From NCBI GenBank assembly GCA_963702925.1, contig OY969771.1, positions 558,001 through 622,000 of the forward strand: a stretch of DNA of 64,000 bases, in the 5' to 3' direction. Positions 37,001-49,456 of this stretch are shown here, piece by piece (positions within the stretch are counted from its first letter, which is position 1; every line of letters starts with the position of its first letter). The translations under genes were made by a program, and so were the position numbers. The stretch is from CAIKMD01 sp963702925. Its GTDB lineage: Bacteria > Pseudomonadota > Alphaproteobacteria > ATCC43930 > CGMCC-115725. Under the pieces are notes generated by a model. It searched no databases. It was given only the letters and a program-made list of their open reading frames with translations, and had not been told where the DNA came from.

Positions 37001-37143
37001 TGAACCTGGATGGTCGGGTAATCGACCTCGGGCAAGGCGGCAAGCGGCAAGAATTGGAACGCCACGACGCCGACCAGCAGCACCGCCACCATCAGCAGCG
37101 AGGTTGCCACCGGCCGCAGGATGAACGGGCGCGACGGGCTCAT
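34018..37143 (-). CDS. RND efflux permease, MdtB-like
   Basis: A 1041-residue RND permease of normal length with TM4 GFVVDDAIVMIENI and GIVKKNAIMMIDFA in TM10. It begins with RPFILRPVATSLLMVA, typical of MdtB. It and the following MdtC-like gene overlap by ATGA and would form a heterotrimer in the inner membrane driven by the proton gradient. The adaptor gene is 38 bp upstream. Confidence 0.93.
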   Translation of the reverse strand: MSPSRPFILRPVATSLLMVAVLLVGVVAFQFLPLAALPEVDYPTIQVQTFYPGASPDVMTSSVTAPLEVQFGQMPSLNEMTSTSSAGASVITLQFSLDISLDIAEQEVQAAINAAGNLLPSDLPAPPIYAKVNPADAPILTLALSSQTLTLPQIEDMADTRLAQKISQLPGVGLVSINGGQRPAVRIQASLQALAAYGLNIDDLRTTIGNANVNTPKGNFDGPSRAYTLNANDQLKSADEYRNLVVAYKDGAPVRLSDVAQIVDGAQNTKLAAWMNTTPAVILNVQRQPGANVIQVVDTIKALLPQLQAALPAAIDVTVLTDRTDTIRASVRDVEFELTLAVALVVMVIFLFLRTVRATIIPSLSVPLSLVGTFGAMYLCGFSLNNLSLMALTIATGFVVDDAIVMIENIARYLEEGEKPLQAALKGAEQIGFTIVSLTISLIAVLIPLLFMGDVVGRLFREFAVTLAVTILISAAVSLTLVPMVCAQILRRTSAETEGAFERRNRESFEWVVRHYDRALTWVLDRQGATLLVALATLALTTYLYVVIPKGFFPVQDTGLIQGISQAPQSISYAGMAERQQALVETILKDPDVDSLSSFIGVDGTNQTLNSGRLLINLKLKGERASDVSTVIRRLTQSVAGVPGISLYMQPVQDLTIDATVSRTQYRFILEDANPDELVQWVPKLVDALAAKPQFEDVTSDQQQNGLSAYVLIDRDTAGRFGITPATIDNALYDSFGQRIISTIFTQSNQYRVILEADPGLQASLDSLNTIYLPSSVANTGQVPLSAIAKVEIQNAPLQINHLGQFPANTISFNLAPGVSLGEAVTAVQQTQQQIGLPRSMITVFQGAALAFQAALKNELYLILAAIVTVYIVLGVLYESFVHPVTILSTLPSAGIGALLGLMMTGNDLGVVSIIGIVLLIGIVKKNAIMMIDFALDAERREGKAPREAIHQACLLRLRPILMTTMAAILGALPLMLGSGTGAELRQPLGISIVGGLIVSQVLTLFTTPVIYLAFDRLGRRIAARFGVEGDEPSESGGPAE

Positions 37144-37181
37144 GGTCTTAGCCTAGGGCAGCGCGCGCCATGGCGCCCGGA

Positions 37182-38417
37182 TCACGGGCCGGCGCCGGAG
37201 CGTTGATTTCGCGTTCTGGCGGGCGCCGAGGTCGCGGGCGCAGAGGCGTCGCTGGGCTCGCGCAGCGCAACCTTCGCATTGTCGCGCAGCTTGTCGGCGC
37301 CGTCGATCACGACCCGATCGCCAACATCGAGCCCCGAGGCGACCGCGACCTTTTCGCCGTCGATCGGACCGGTCTTGATGGCCTGGACCGCAACCGTGTC
37401 GTCCGGCTTCACGACATAGACGAAGGTACCGGGTGCGCCGCGTTGGATCGCCGCCGTGGGAATGACGGTCGCATCGTGAAGCGTGTCGACCAGGAGGCGC
37501 ACATTGACGAATTGGTTCGGAAACAGCACGCCATCCGCATTGTCGAATTGCGCGCGCAGCTTGATCGTGCCGGTCGTAGTATCGATCTGGTTATCGACCG
37601 AGGACAGCTTGCCGGTCTCGAGCAAATTGGTGTTGCTGCGGTCATAAGCGGTGACCTGCAGTGTCTGTCCGGCATTCATCTGCTTGGCGATGGCCGGAAG
37701 ATCATCTTCGGGCAGGCTGAAGATGGCAGTGATCGGCTGCACCGCGGCGATGACGACGATACCGTTGGTATCGCCCGGCGTGACGTAATTGCCCTGATCG
37801 ACCTGGCGCAGGCCGACCCGCCCGCTCAACGGCGCGACGATGTGGCAATAGGCGATGTTGAGCTTCGCGGTATCGACCTGGCCCTGATCGATCTTGATCG
37901 CGCCTTCATATTGATGGACCAATTGATGTTGGCCATCGACGGTTTGCTGCGCGATCGAATCCTGCTTGGCAAGAATGGTGTAGCGCGCGAGATCGGTTTG
38001 CGCCTGCTTCAGCAGCGCTTGATCCTTCAGAAGCTGACCTTGCGCCTGCTCGAGCGCGAGGTCGTAAGGCCGCGGATCGATGATCGCGAGCAGATCGCCC
38101 TTCTGGACCTGCTGCCCTTCCTGGAACGCGATCTGCACGAGCTGGCCGCTGATCTGCGTCCGGACCGTCACGGTCGCCAAAGGCGTCACCGTGCCGAGCG
38201 CGTTGAAGACGATATTAACGTCGCCCTTGGCAGCGGTCGCCGCGACCACCGGCATCGGCGCACCCGCGCCGCCGCGCGTCGCGGTGCTTTGCGTCGGCGC
38301 GCGTCCGTAAAGCCACCACCCGATCGCCAGCGCCACGAGCACGGCAAGCGCGATCCAAGCCGCGCGGCGCCAGGAAGGCGTGCGAGCCGGCCACGACGTG
38401 ATCCGGACGTCTCTCAT
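37182..38417 (-). CDS. RND periplasmic adaptor, MdtA/HlyD family
   Basis: A 411-residue membrane-fusion protein. It has an N-terminal membrane anchor (residues 19-41), then a lipoyl half (TVRTQISGQLVQIAFQEGQQV), an alpha-hairpin with Gln/Ala-rich helices, the second lipoyl half (IVAPLSGRVGLRQVDQGNYV) and beta-barrel segments. It links the RND pair to an outer-membrane factor. First gene of the efflux operon, with an AGAG box before the ATG and a candidate promoter/operator at 38482-38502. The C-terminal tail is Pro/Ala/Arg-rich and probably disordered. Confidence 0.92.
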   Translation of the reverse strand: MRDVRITSWPARTPSWRRAAWIALAVLVALAIGWWLYGRAPTQSTATRGGAGAPMPVVAATAAKGDVNIVFNALGTVTPLATVTVRTQISGQLVQIAFQEGQQVQKGDLLAIIDPRPYDLALEQAQGQLLKDQALLKQAQTDLARYTILAKQDSIAQQTVDGQHQLVHQYEGAIKIDQGQVDTAKLNIAYCHIVAPLSGRVGLRQVDQGNYVTPGDTNGIVVIAAVQPITAIFSLPEDDLPAIAKQMNAGQTLQVTAYDRSNTNLLETGKLSSVDNQIDTTTGTIKLRAQFDNADGVLFPNQFVNVRLLVDTLHDATVIPTAAIQRGAPGTFVYVVKPDDTVAVQAIKTGPIDGEKVAVASGLDVGDRVVIDGADKLRDNAKVALREPSDASAPATSAPARTRNQRSGAGP

Positions 38418-38481
38418 TCGTTCTCTTTAGTGATCCGCGTGGAGTTAATGCCTGGAACGGCGAAAGAGCGCAACCATAGCC

Positions 38482-38502
38482 ATTATAAGCTACCAATCGG
38501 TA
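38482..38502 (-). promoter_or_regulatory. Candidate -10 box with adjacent palindromic operator upstream of the efflux operon
   Basis: On the minus strand a perfect TATAAT (38487-38482) is preceded, 3 bases upstream, by TACC-GATT-GGTA (38502-38491), a short palindrome in the -10/-35 spacer. A repressor bound there would block the promoter. The predicted start is near 38475, 58 bases before the adaptor ATG. No -35 consensus is evident and no regulator gene is adjacent. Confidence 0.4.
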
Positions 38503-38628
38503 TTCGATCCCTGCCGCGAACCGCCGCGCCGAGATGACCGAAATGCCCGCCGCGGCGCGCGCATGGCACCGGCATAAGTCATTGAAATAGAATATATAAC
38601 TTTCCGGACCCGAAGGCCCCGAAACGGG

Positions 38629-40098
38629 TCAGCGCGCGGCTTGCGCCGCCTGATTCGGCGGGCGGTCCCAGACGCTGCCGCCCATGGCGACGAAAAGCTG
38701 CGCCGTGTCGAGATAGCGTTGCGCCTCGGCCCGCGCCAAGCCGATCCGGGCCTGTTGCAAGATGCGCTGTGCATCGAGCACTTGCAGCAGGGTCGAATTG
38801 CCGAGCGCGTAGCTTGTCCGGCTCAAGCGCAACGCGGTCGACGCGGACTGGTAGGCGTTTTGCTCCGAGGCCAGAAGCTCGGCATCATGCGACAGCGCAT
38901 CGAGCAGATCGGCGACTTGGGCAAAGGAAGCGAGCACGGTCTGCTGGTAGTCGGCGAGCGCCGCTTGATAGGCGTCTTGGGCGCCGCGTTTCTGCGCTTG
39001 CAGCGCGCCGCCGTGAAAGAGCGGCTGCGCCAAGCTCGCACCGATGCCCCAGATATTGCTCGCGGGATCGAAGATCGCCTCTGGGCGCAAGAATTGCTGC
39101 ATCAGATCGGCCGACAAAGTGATGTTTGGATAAAGCTGCGCCGTAGCGACGCCGACTTCCGCCGACGCGGCGTGAAGCTGTGCCTCGGCCACTAGGATGT
39201 CGGGGCGTTGATGCACCAGCGCCGAAGGCAGGCTCACCGGCACGTCGGCCGGCAAGGTCAAGCGATCGAGATCGAAATCGGGCGGCGTCCAGGAAGCAGG
39301 CGTCTTGCCGACCAGAACGGTCAAAGCATGTTGCGCGACGCTGAGCTGTTGGCGCAAGGGCGCGAGCAAAGTCCGGTCGCTGGCAAGCTGGCTGTTTGCG
39401 GTTTCGACATCCATGTCGGTCGCGGCGCCGGCATTAAGCTCGTCGCGCACGAGCCGAAGATTGTCCGCGTCGTCACTAAGCATGTCCTCGACCGCTTTGA
39501 GCTGGGCGCGGATCGAGGCGATCGTGATCGCCTCCGTCACCGCGCTGCCGGTCAAGGTGAGATAAGCGGCTTGGAGCTGGTAGTTCTGCGCGGCTTCGAG
39601 CGCTTGCGCCTGCTCGACCTGCTTCGGCACCAATCCGCCCAGATTGAAGCTGTAGCTTGCCGTCGGGCCGAGCGAATAAGCATTGAATTCCTTCGGCGGA
39701 AAGCCGGTCAATCCGAAGGCCTTGAAATTGTTCCGCTGGCGTTGCGCGCTCGCGCCGAAATCGACGCGCGGGTAATAACCGCTCGCGGCGACGGCGACCG
39801 CCTCATGCGCCTGGGCGAGGCTGGCATCGGCCGCCGCCAAGCTGCGGTTGCCGGCAACCGCCTGGTCGAGAATCTCATCGAGCGGCGACGAACCGAAAAG
39901 CTTCCACCATTCGCCGGCAATCTGGCTGCCTAGGACAAAGTGCTGCTCAGTGCCGGCACCATCGACCGGAGACAAGGCCGGCAAGCCGGCGGCGGAATAG
40001 CCGGAATCGGTGGGCGCGGGCGGCGGCGTGAATTTCGGGAGCAAACCGCATGCCGACAACGACACGGCCAAGCCGAGCGCCAAAATTCGAGGTTTCAT
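38629..40098 (-). CDS. Outer-membrane efflux lipoprotein, NodT family (second copy)
   Basis: A 489-residue TolC-like lipoprotein with lipobox VSLSAC near residue 17 and two OEP repeats. The DAYQAALADYQQTVLASFAQVADLLDAL pattern is typical. It is transcribed in the same direction as the efflux operon and lies 211 bp upstream of the adaptor. It is a divergent paralog of the factor at 29250-30728, so this efflux locus carries two possible outer-membrane channels. Confidence 0.9.
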   Translation of the reverse strand: MKPRILALGLAVSLSACGLLPKFTPPPAPTDSGYSAAGLPALSPVDGAGTEQHFVLGSQIAGEWWKLFGSSPLDEILDQAVAGNRSLAAADASLAQAHEAVAVAASGYYPRVDFGASAQRQRNNFKAFGLTGFPPKEFNAYSLGPTASYSFNLGGLVPKQVEQAQALEAAQNYQLQAAYLTLTGSAVTEAITIASIRAQLKAVEDMLSDDADNLRLVRDELNAGAATDMDVETANSQLASDRTLLAPLRQQLSVAQHALTVLVGKTPASWTPPDFDLDRLTLPADVPVSLPSALVHQRPDILVAEAQLHAASAEVGVATAQLYPNITLSADLMQQFLRPEAIFDPASNIWGIGASLAQPLFHGGALQAQKRGAQDAYQAALADYQQTVLASFAQVADLLDALSHDAELLASEQNAYQSASTALRLSRTSYALGNSTLLQVLDAQRILQQARIGLARAEAQRYLDTAQLFVAMGGSVWDRPPNQAAQAAR

Positions 40099-40201
40099 GC
40101 GGCGGATGTTAGGACGCCCGTCGCGCAGCGCAAGCCGGGCGATGGCTGCAATGCGACAGGCGAAGGCTTTACCGCCGGTTAACCCGCCCGAACCGAGCTC
40201 C

Positions 40202-41641
40202 TCAGCGCGGCAAGTCGGAGGAGCCCATCAGGTATTCATCGACCGCGCGCGCACATTGGCGGCCTTCGCGAATCGCCCAGACCACGAGCGATTGGCCGCG
40301 ACGCGCATCGCCGCAGCAAAACACCTTGTCGATCGAGCCGCGGTAATCGTCGGTATCGGCCTTGAGATTGCCGCGCCCATCGAGCGCAAGCTTCAGCTCG
40401 CCGACCGCGCCTTTCTTCTCGGGATGGACGAAACCCATCGCCAAGAGAACGAGATCGGCCTTGATCTCGAAATCCGTGCCGGGAAGCTCGTCCATCACCG
40501 GGCGGCCTTCATTGCTGGTGCGCCACTCGACACGCACCGAGCTCAAGCCGGTGACATGCCCCTCCTTGCCGACAAAGGCCTTGGTCGACACCGACCAATC
40601 GCGCTTGATGCCTTCCTCTTGCGAGCTCGAGGTTCTGAGCTTCATCGGCCAATTCGGCCAAGTCATGAGCTTTTCCTCGTGCTCGGGCGGCATCGGTAGA
40701 ATTTCGATCTGCGTGACCGATTTGGCGCCCTGGCGATTGGACGTGCCGATGCAGTCCGAGCCGGTGTCGCCGCCGCCGATCACCAGCACATGCTTGCCGG
40801 TCGCGAGAATGTCCTCGGGCACGACCTTCTCGCCGCCGACCCGCCGGTTCTGCTGGGTCAGGAAATCCATCGCGAAATGGATGCCTTTCAAATCGCGCCC
40901 CGGCGCCGGCAGATCGCGCGGCACTTCGGAGCCAATGGCAAACACGACGGCATGATAATTCGCCATCAGCCGCTCGATCGGCTGGTTCACGCCGATATGG
41001 CTGTTGGGGTGGAACTCGACGCCTTCGGCGCGCATCTGCGCGATACGGCGGTCGATCACATGCTTCTCGAGCTTGAAGTCGGGAATGCCGTAGCGCAGCA
41101 GCCCGCCGATACGCGCGTTCTTCTCGAACACCGCGACGTCATGGCCGGCGCGCGCCAGCTGTTGCGCGCAAGCAAGGCCCGCCGGGCCGGAGCCGATCAC
41201 CGCCACGCGCTTGCCGCTGCGATGGGTCGCGACCATCGGCTCGACCCAGCCTTCGGCCCAACCGCGCTCGGCGATGGTGTGCTCGATCGTCTTGATGGTC
41301 ACCGGCTCCTCGATCAGGTTCAAGGTGCAGGCGGCCTCGCACGGCGCGGGGCAGATGCGGCCGGTCACATCGGGAAAATTATTGGTGCGGTGGAGAACGG
41401 CCAGAGCGGCGCGCGGATCGCCGCGATAGATCAGGTCGTTCCAATCGGGAATGATGTTATTGACCGGGCAGCCGGTATGGCAAAAAGGCGTGCCGCAATC
41501 CATGCAGCGGCCGCCCTGCCGGCGCAGCTCGTCCTCGGAAAGCGGACGCACGAATTCATGATAATGCTTGAGCCGATCCTCGACCGGATCGTAGCTGCGG
41601 TCGCGGCGCGGATACTCAAGAAAGCCAGTGGGCTTCCCCAT
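40202..41641 (-). CDS. gltD: Glutamate synthase (NADPH) small subunit
   Basis: A 479-residue GltD. The N-terminal Cys-rich region (CMDCGTPFCHTGCP and CPAPCEAAC) binds two 4Fe-4S clusters. FAD (VIGSGPAGLACAQQ) and NADPH (VIGGGDTGSDC) Rossmann motifs follow. It passes electrons from NADPH to the large subunit for glutamate formation from glutamine and 2-oxoglutarate. The start is the ATG at 41641, two bases after the gltB stop, so the genes are translationally coupled. Confidence 0.95.
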   Translation of the reverse strand: MGKPTGFLEYPRRDRSYDPVEDRLKHYHEFVRPLSEDELRRQGGRCMDCGTPFCHTGCPVNNIIPDWNDLIYRGDPRAALAVLHRTNNFPDVTGRICPAPCEAACTLNLIEEPVTIKTIEHTIAERGWAEGWVEPMVATHRSGKRVAVIGSGPAGLACAQQLARAGHDVAVFEKNARIGGLLRYGIPDFKLEKHVIDRRIAQMRAEGVEFHPNSHIGVNQPIERLMANYHAVVFAIGSEVPRDLPAPGRDLKGIHFAMDFLTQQNRRVGGEKVVPEDILATGKHVLVIGGGDTGSDCIGTSNRQGAKSVTQIEILPMPPEHEEKLMTWPNWPMKLRTSSSQEEGIKRDWSVSTKAFVGKEGHVTGLSSVRVEWRTSNEGRPVMDELPGTDFEIKADLVLLAMGFVHPEKKGAVGELKLALDGRGNLKADTDDYRGSIDKVFCCGDARRGQSLVVWAIREGRQCARAVDEYLMGSSDLPR

Positions 41642-41643
41642 GC

Positions 41644-46284
<4,641 letters not shown>

Positions 46285-46754
46285 CCCTTCGTAACCCCTT
46301 TCTCTACCCTAAGCCGCCAAAGCGGCGGGGTCGCCGCGTGGTGCGCGGGTTCCCCAGGCCAGCATCGTTAGCTAGGCCGGACGAGTCAAGAGTACGTCAG
46401 CGGCGCTGACCAAAAATTTTGGCGGAAGGGCTGAGAAGTGCGCCGTTAGGACGCAGCGAGCCGCCGGCTCGGCCGAGGCCGGCGAGGACCGCGCGGGAGA
46501 TGACGGGAACGATGCGGATGAAGACGGCCGCCGTGACGCCGAACTTAAGCCCGTCCTCCATGGCGCCGGACCAATCATAGTGCGAGGGAAGTGCGGCAAT
46601 GATCTTTTTCATCGGACCAAATGGCTGCGCCAACCGCCATGGATTTCGCTTTGACCCGCGAAACCTTCAATGCGCGTCACGCAAGACTTTGGCCGTGGTT
46701 TCTTAAATTCCGCCTAATAGGTTGAATTTTAGCGAAGAACTGCGCGCGACGCGG
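46285..46754. other. 470-bp gap between gltB and the decarboxylase gene
   Basis: The gap holds the presumed gltB promoter region and one short open frame on the minus strand (46397-46612). I see no RNA gene or convincing terminator. The stretch near 46680-46740 is AT-richer and may contain the end of the decarboxylase transcript. Confidence 0.4.
46397..46612 (-). CDS. Possible small protein upstream of gltB
   Basis: A 71-residue open frame starting MKKIIAALPSHYDW with a hydrophobic stretch near residues 24-46 (LKFGVTAAVFIRIVPVISRAVLAGLG). It is in the gltB direction and ends 112 bp before gltB. No clear ribosome-binding site and no known family, so it may be a chance frame in GC-rich DNA. 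Confidence 0.3.
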   Translation of the reverse strand: MKKIIAALPSHYDWSGAMEDGLKFGVTAAVFIRIVPVISRAVLAGLGRAGGSLRPNGALLSPSAKIFGQRR

Positions 46755-48215
46755 TCAACGCACCGGCGTTTGGAGCGCCGCGCCGCGCCGCAACACGGCG
46801 GCAAACATCGCATCGATGTCGCGTTGCTCGGTGCGGTGGTTGATGAGACACACCCGGATCGCGAGCTTGCCGTCGATCACCGTGGTCGAAGGCGCGGCAA
46901 TACCCTGCTCCTGCAGCTCGGCGACGATCTCGCCATTGAGCCGGTCGGAATCGGCGGCGCGATAGCGAAAACACACGATATTCAGCGCCGCTGGCGCCAT
47001 GAGCTCAAGGCGTGGCTCGGCCAAGATGCGCTGCTCGAGCGTGCGCGCCAAAGCACAGCTGCGGGCGATCTCAGCGCCCAGCCACGCGGTGCCATAGACT
47101 TTCAGGGTAAACCAGGTCTTGAGCGCCCGAAAACCGCGCGACAGATCCGGGCCGAAATCGCACGGCCAGGGTGATCCGCCGGCAAGCCCCCTTGCCTCGC
47201 GCCGCAGATAGGCGGCGGGCGAAGCAAAGGCCGCGCGGTGCAGCTCGCCATCGCGAACCAGAACGAAGCCGGCGTCGTAAGGAACCTGACCCCATTTGTG
47301 GAAGTCGAAAGCGATCGAATCCGCCTGCTCGATGCCTTTGAAGCGCGGCTTCAGCTCGGGCGACAAGGTCGCAAGCGCCCCCAAAGCGCCATCGACATGG
47401 AACCAGAGCCGTTCCGCCCGTGCCAGCGCCGCCAGCGCCGCGAGGTCGTCGATCGCACCGACATCGACCGTGCCGGCATTGCCAATGAGGAAGAACGGGG
47501 TCAGCCCGGCGCGCCGGTCGGCAGCGATCCGGTCGCGCAACGCCGCCAAATCGATGCGATGGGCGGCATCGGTGGGGATAAGCCGCAACGCCTCGCTACC
47601 CAAGCCGGCAAGCTCCGCCGCCTGGCGCACGCAGCCATGCGCCGCCGCCGATACATAAGCCCTAAGGGTCGGACCGACCGTGCCGAGCCCTTCGCGGCGG
47701 CATTCCACGCCCAGGCGCGCGGTGCGCGCGACGATCAGAGCGATGAAATTGGCGAGCGAGGCCCCGGTGGTGAAAATGCCGCTGGCCGTCTCGGGAAAAG
47801 CGAAAATTTCCCGCGCCCAACGCGCGATCTGGCGCTCGACCTCGATCGCCGCGTGGTCGCGGCCGCCGCAATTGGCGTTGAGCGTCGCCGCCAGCATCTC
47901 GGCAAGCATGCCGACGGCATTGCCGCCGCCCTGGACCCAGCCCATGAAGGCGGGATGAGCGTTGCCGCTCGAATAGGGCAGCACGCGGTGCGCGAATTCT
48001 TGGTAAACCGCGGCAAGATCGCCGGGCGCTTCAGGCACATCCTCGTGAAAGCTTGCCCGGATCGCCGCCGGCATCGGCCGCCAGACCGGCTGCTCGCGCA
48101 AATGCGCGAGGTAGTCGATCATGTCGTCGAGCATACGGTGGCCTTGGGCGCGGAATTCGCTCCAGTCGGTGGGATCGAGCGTCGGCCCGTACTGCGGTCG
48201 TTTCTCGCCGCTCAT
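46755..48215 (-). CDS. PLP-dependent amino-acid decarboxylase (aromatic-L-amino-acid decarboxylase family)
   Basis: A 486-residue group II decarboxylase. The PLP lysine is K307 in DFHKWGQ, D275 (HVDGA) binds the pyridine nitrogen, and H193 (AAHG) stacks on the ring. The N-terminal HPAFMGWVQGG block and length fit DOPA, tyrosine and tryptophan decarboxylases. It would make an amine from an L-amino acid. It overlaps the ATP-grasp gene by ATGA (48212-48215). Substrate side-chain specificity cannot be read. Last gene of a four-gene cluster. Confidence 0.87.
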   Translation of the reverse strand: MSGEKRPQYGPTLDPTDWSEFRAQGHRMLDDMIDYLAHLREQPVWRPMPAAIRASFHEDVPEAPGDLAAVYQEFAHRVLPYSSGNAHPAFMGWVQGGGNAVGMLAEMLAATLNANCGGRDHAAIEVERQIARWAREIFAFPETASGIFTTGASLANFIALIVARTARLGVECRREGLGTVGPTLRAYVSAAAHGCVRQAAELAGLGSEALRLIPTDAAHRIDLAALRDRIAADRRAGLTPFFLIGNAGTVDVGAIDDLAALAALARAERLWFHVDGALGALATLSPELKPRFKGIEQADSIAFDFHKWGQVPYDAGFVLVRDGELHRAAFASPAAYLRREARGLAGGSPWPCDFGPDLSRGFRALKTWFTLKVYGTAWLGAEIARSCALARTLEQRILAEPRLELMAPAALNIVCFRYRAADSDRLNGEIVAELQEQGIAAPSTTVIDGKLAIRVCLINHRTEQRDIDAMFAAVLRRGAALQTPVR

Positions 48216-49456
48216 GCGGCGGATTCTGCCTTCCGGCCCGCGCCCGGCGACGCGCGCTCCTTCAGCAGGTCACAAAAGGCGGCAAATACGCTGCGCATTT
48301 GCGGGGCTTTATAGGGATAGAGCGCGGGCGAATCCATCAAATGGACGATCATCGCGATATCGGCCTCGAACAACAACAGCCTGCCGTCGGCGGTTTCGGC
48401 GCAGTCGATGCCGAAATATTCGAGCCCGATCCGCTCGGCCAAGGCCGCGAAAGCGGCGCGGTGGCGCTGCGCGAAGCCGGTCGCGAATTCCGTCATGAAG
48501 CGCTCTTCCTCCGCCCGCTTCGCGGCGCTCTGGTCCATGCCGGCGTTGAGATAATAGATCATCCACTGATCGGCAATCGCCATGTGGCAGGCATAGGCTT
48601 GGCCGTCGACGAACACCACCCGGTATTTGCGGAATTGTCCGTCGGGGCTACGGTAATCGACATAGCGCGAGAGGTAGAAACCTTGTTCCGGGCGGCTGGC
48701 AAGGTAGGCGCCCACCGCCGCCGCATCGTCGAGCTTCTGCAACCCGCGGCCGGCATGGGAATCGATCGGGCGCGCGATCAAGGGGAACGCGCCATCGGCA
48801 AGATAGTCTTTCGGAGACGCCTTGCCGGCGGCGATCTCGGTCAGGCTCTCGCGGTCGATCCGCTCGGTCATGGGCATCACGATGGCCGAAACCGATTTCA
48901 CCAGATCGTGCAAGCGCTCGCGGCCGAGCAAGGCGATCCGCTGCGGCGGATTGAGCACCGGCTTCGGCCAAGTCGCGACCAGGCGCGCGATCTCGTCGAG
49001 CGCCGGCTGGTTGTCGTCGCTTTGGCTTGCGGCAACGATCGCCACATCATGCGGCGGGATCGGCGGCAGCTTTTCGCCCGGGAGAACGTAAAGCGTGGTC
49101 AGCTCGATATCCGAGCCTTCGAGCAGGAATTCGAGCGGCGTGTTGGTGCCGACATCGCCCGGCACGGCGAACGCCAGCAGCGTCAGCGCCGGGTTCGCCG
49201 CCGCGCAAGGCGAGCGATAGACAAGGCGCAATTGCAGCGCCTCGTATTGCTGCGCGAGCCCATCCTCGAGATTGCCGAAGAGCTGCTCGATCACGGACAA
49301 ATCCATGAGCGCCGCCGCGTTCTCGGGCTCGAAAACATATTTGTCGAGCAGCTGGCTGCGCAGCGGGCCGAGATCGACGCCGGCGAAAGCCAAGCTCGAC
49401 AATTTCGCGACGCCCATCGGCATGTCGACAGGCTGCTGCCAAATGATATCGCTCAT
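48212..49456 (-). CDS. ATP-grasp ligase with N-terminal TPR-like segment
   Basis: A 414-residue protein. Residues about 45-80 (ALMDLSVIEQLFGNLEDGLAQQYEAL) form a TPR-like helical pair. Residues 226-238 (LIARPIDSHAGRG) are the ATP-grasp phosphate loop, and D351, E364 and D366 (YFGIDC, LLFEADIAM) fit the metal-binding positions, with Asp at the usual Asn site. Such enzymes ligate a carboxylate to an amine through an acyl phosphate, as RimK and glutathione synthase do. Overlaps both neighbours by ATGA. Substrates unknown; the adjacent decarboxylase could supply the amine (inference). Confidence 0.8.
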   Translation of the reverse strand: MSDIIWQQPVDMPMGVAKLSSLAFAGVDLGPLRSQLLDKYVFEPENAAALMDLSVIEQLFGNLEDGLAQQYEALQLRLVYRSPCAAANPALTLLAFAVPGDVGTNTPLEFLLEGSDIELTTLYVLPGEKLPPIPPHDVAIVAASQSDDNQPALDEIARLVATWPKPVLNPPQRIALLGRERLHDLVKSVSAIVMPMTERIDRESLTEIAAGKASPKDYLADGAFPLIARPIDSHAGRGLQKLDDAAAVGAYLASRPEQGFYLSRYVDYRSPDGQFRKYRVVFVDGQAYACHMAIADQWMIYYLNAGMDQSAAKRAEEERFMTEFATGFAQRHRAAFAALAERIGLEYFGIDCAETADGRLLLFEADIAMIVHLMDSPALYPYKAPQMRSVFAAFCDLLKERASPGAGRKAESAA

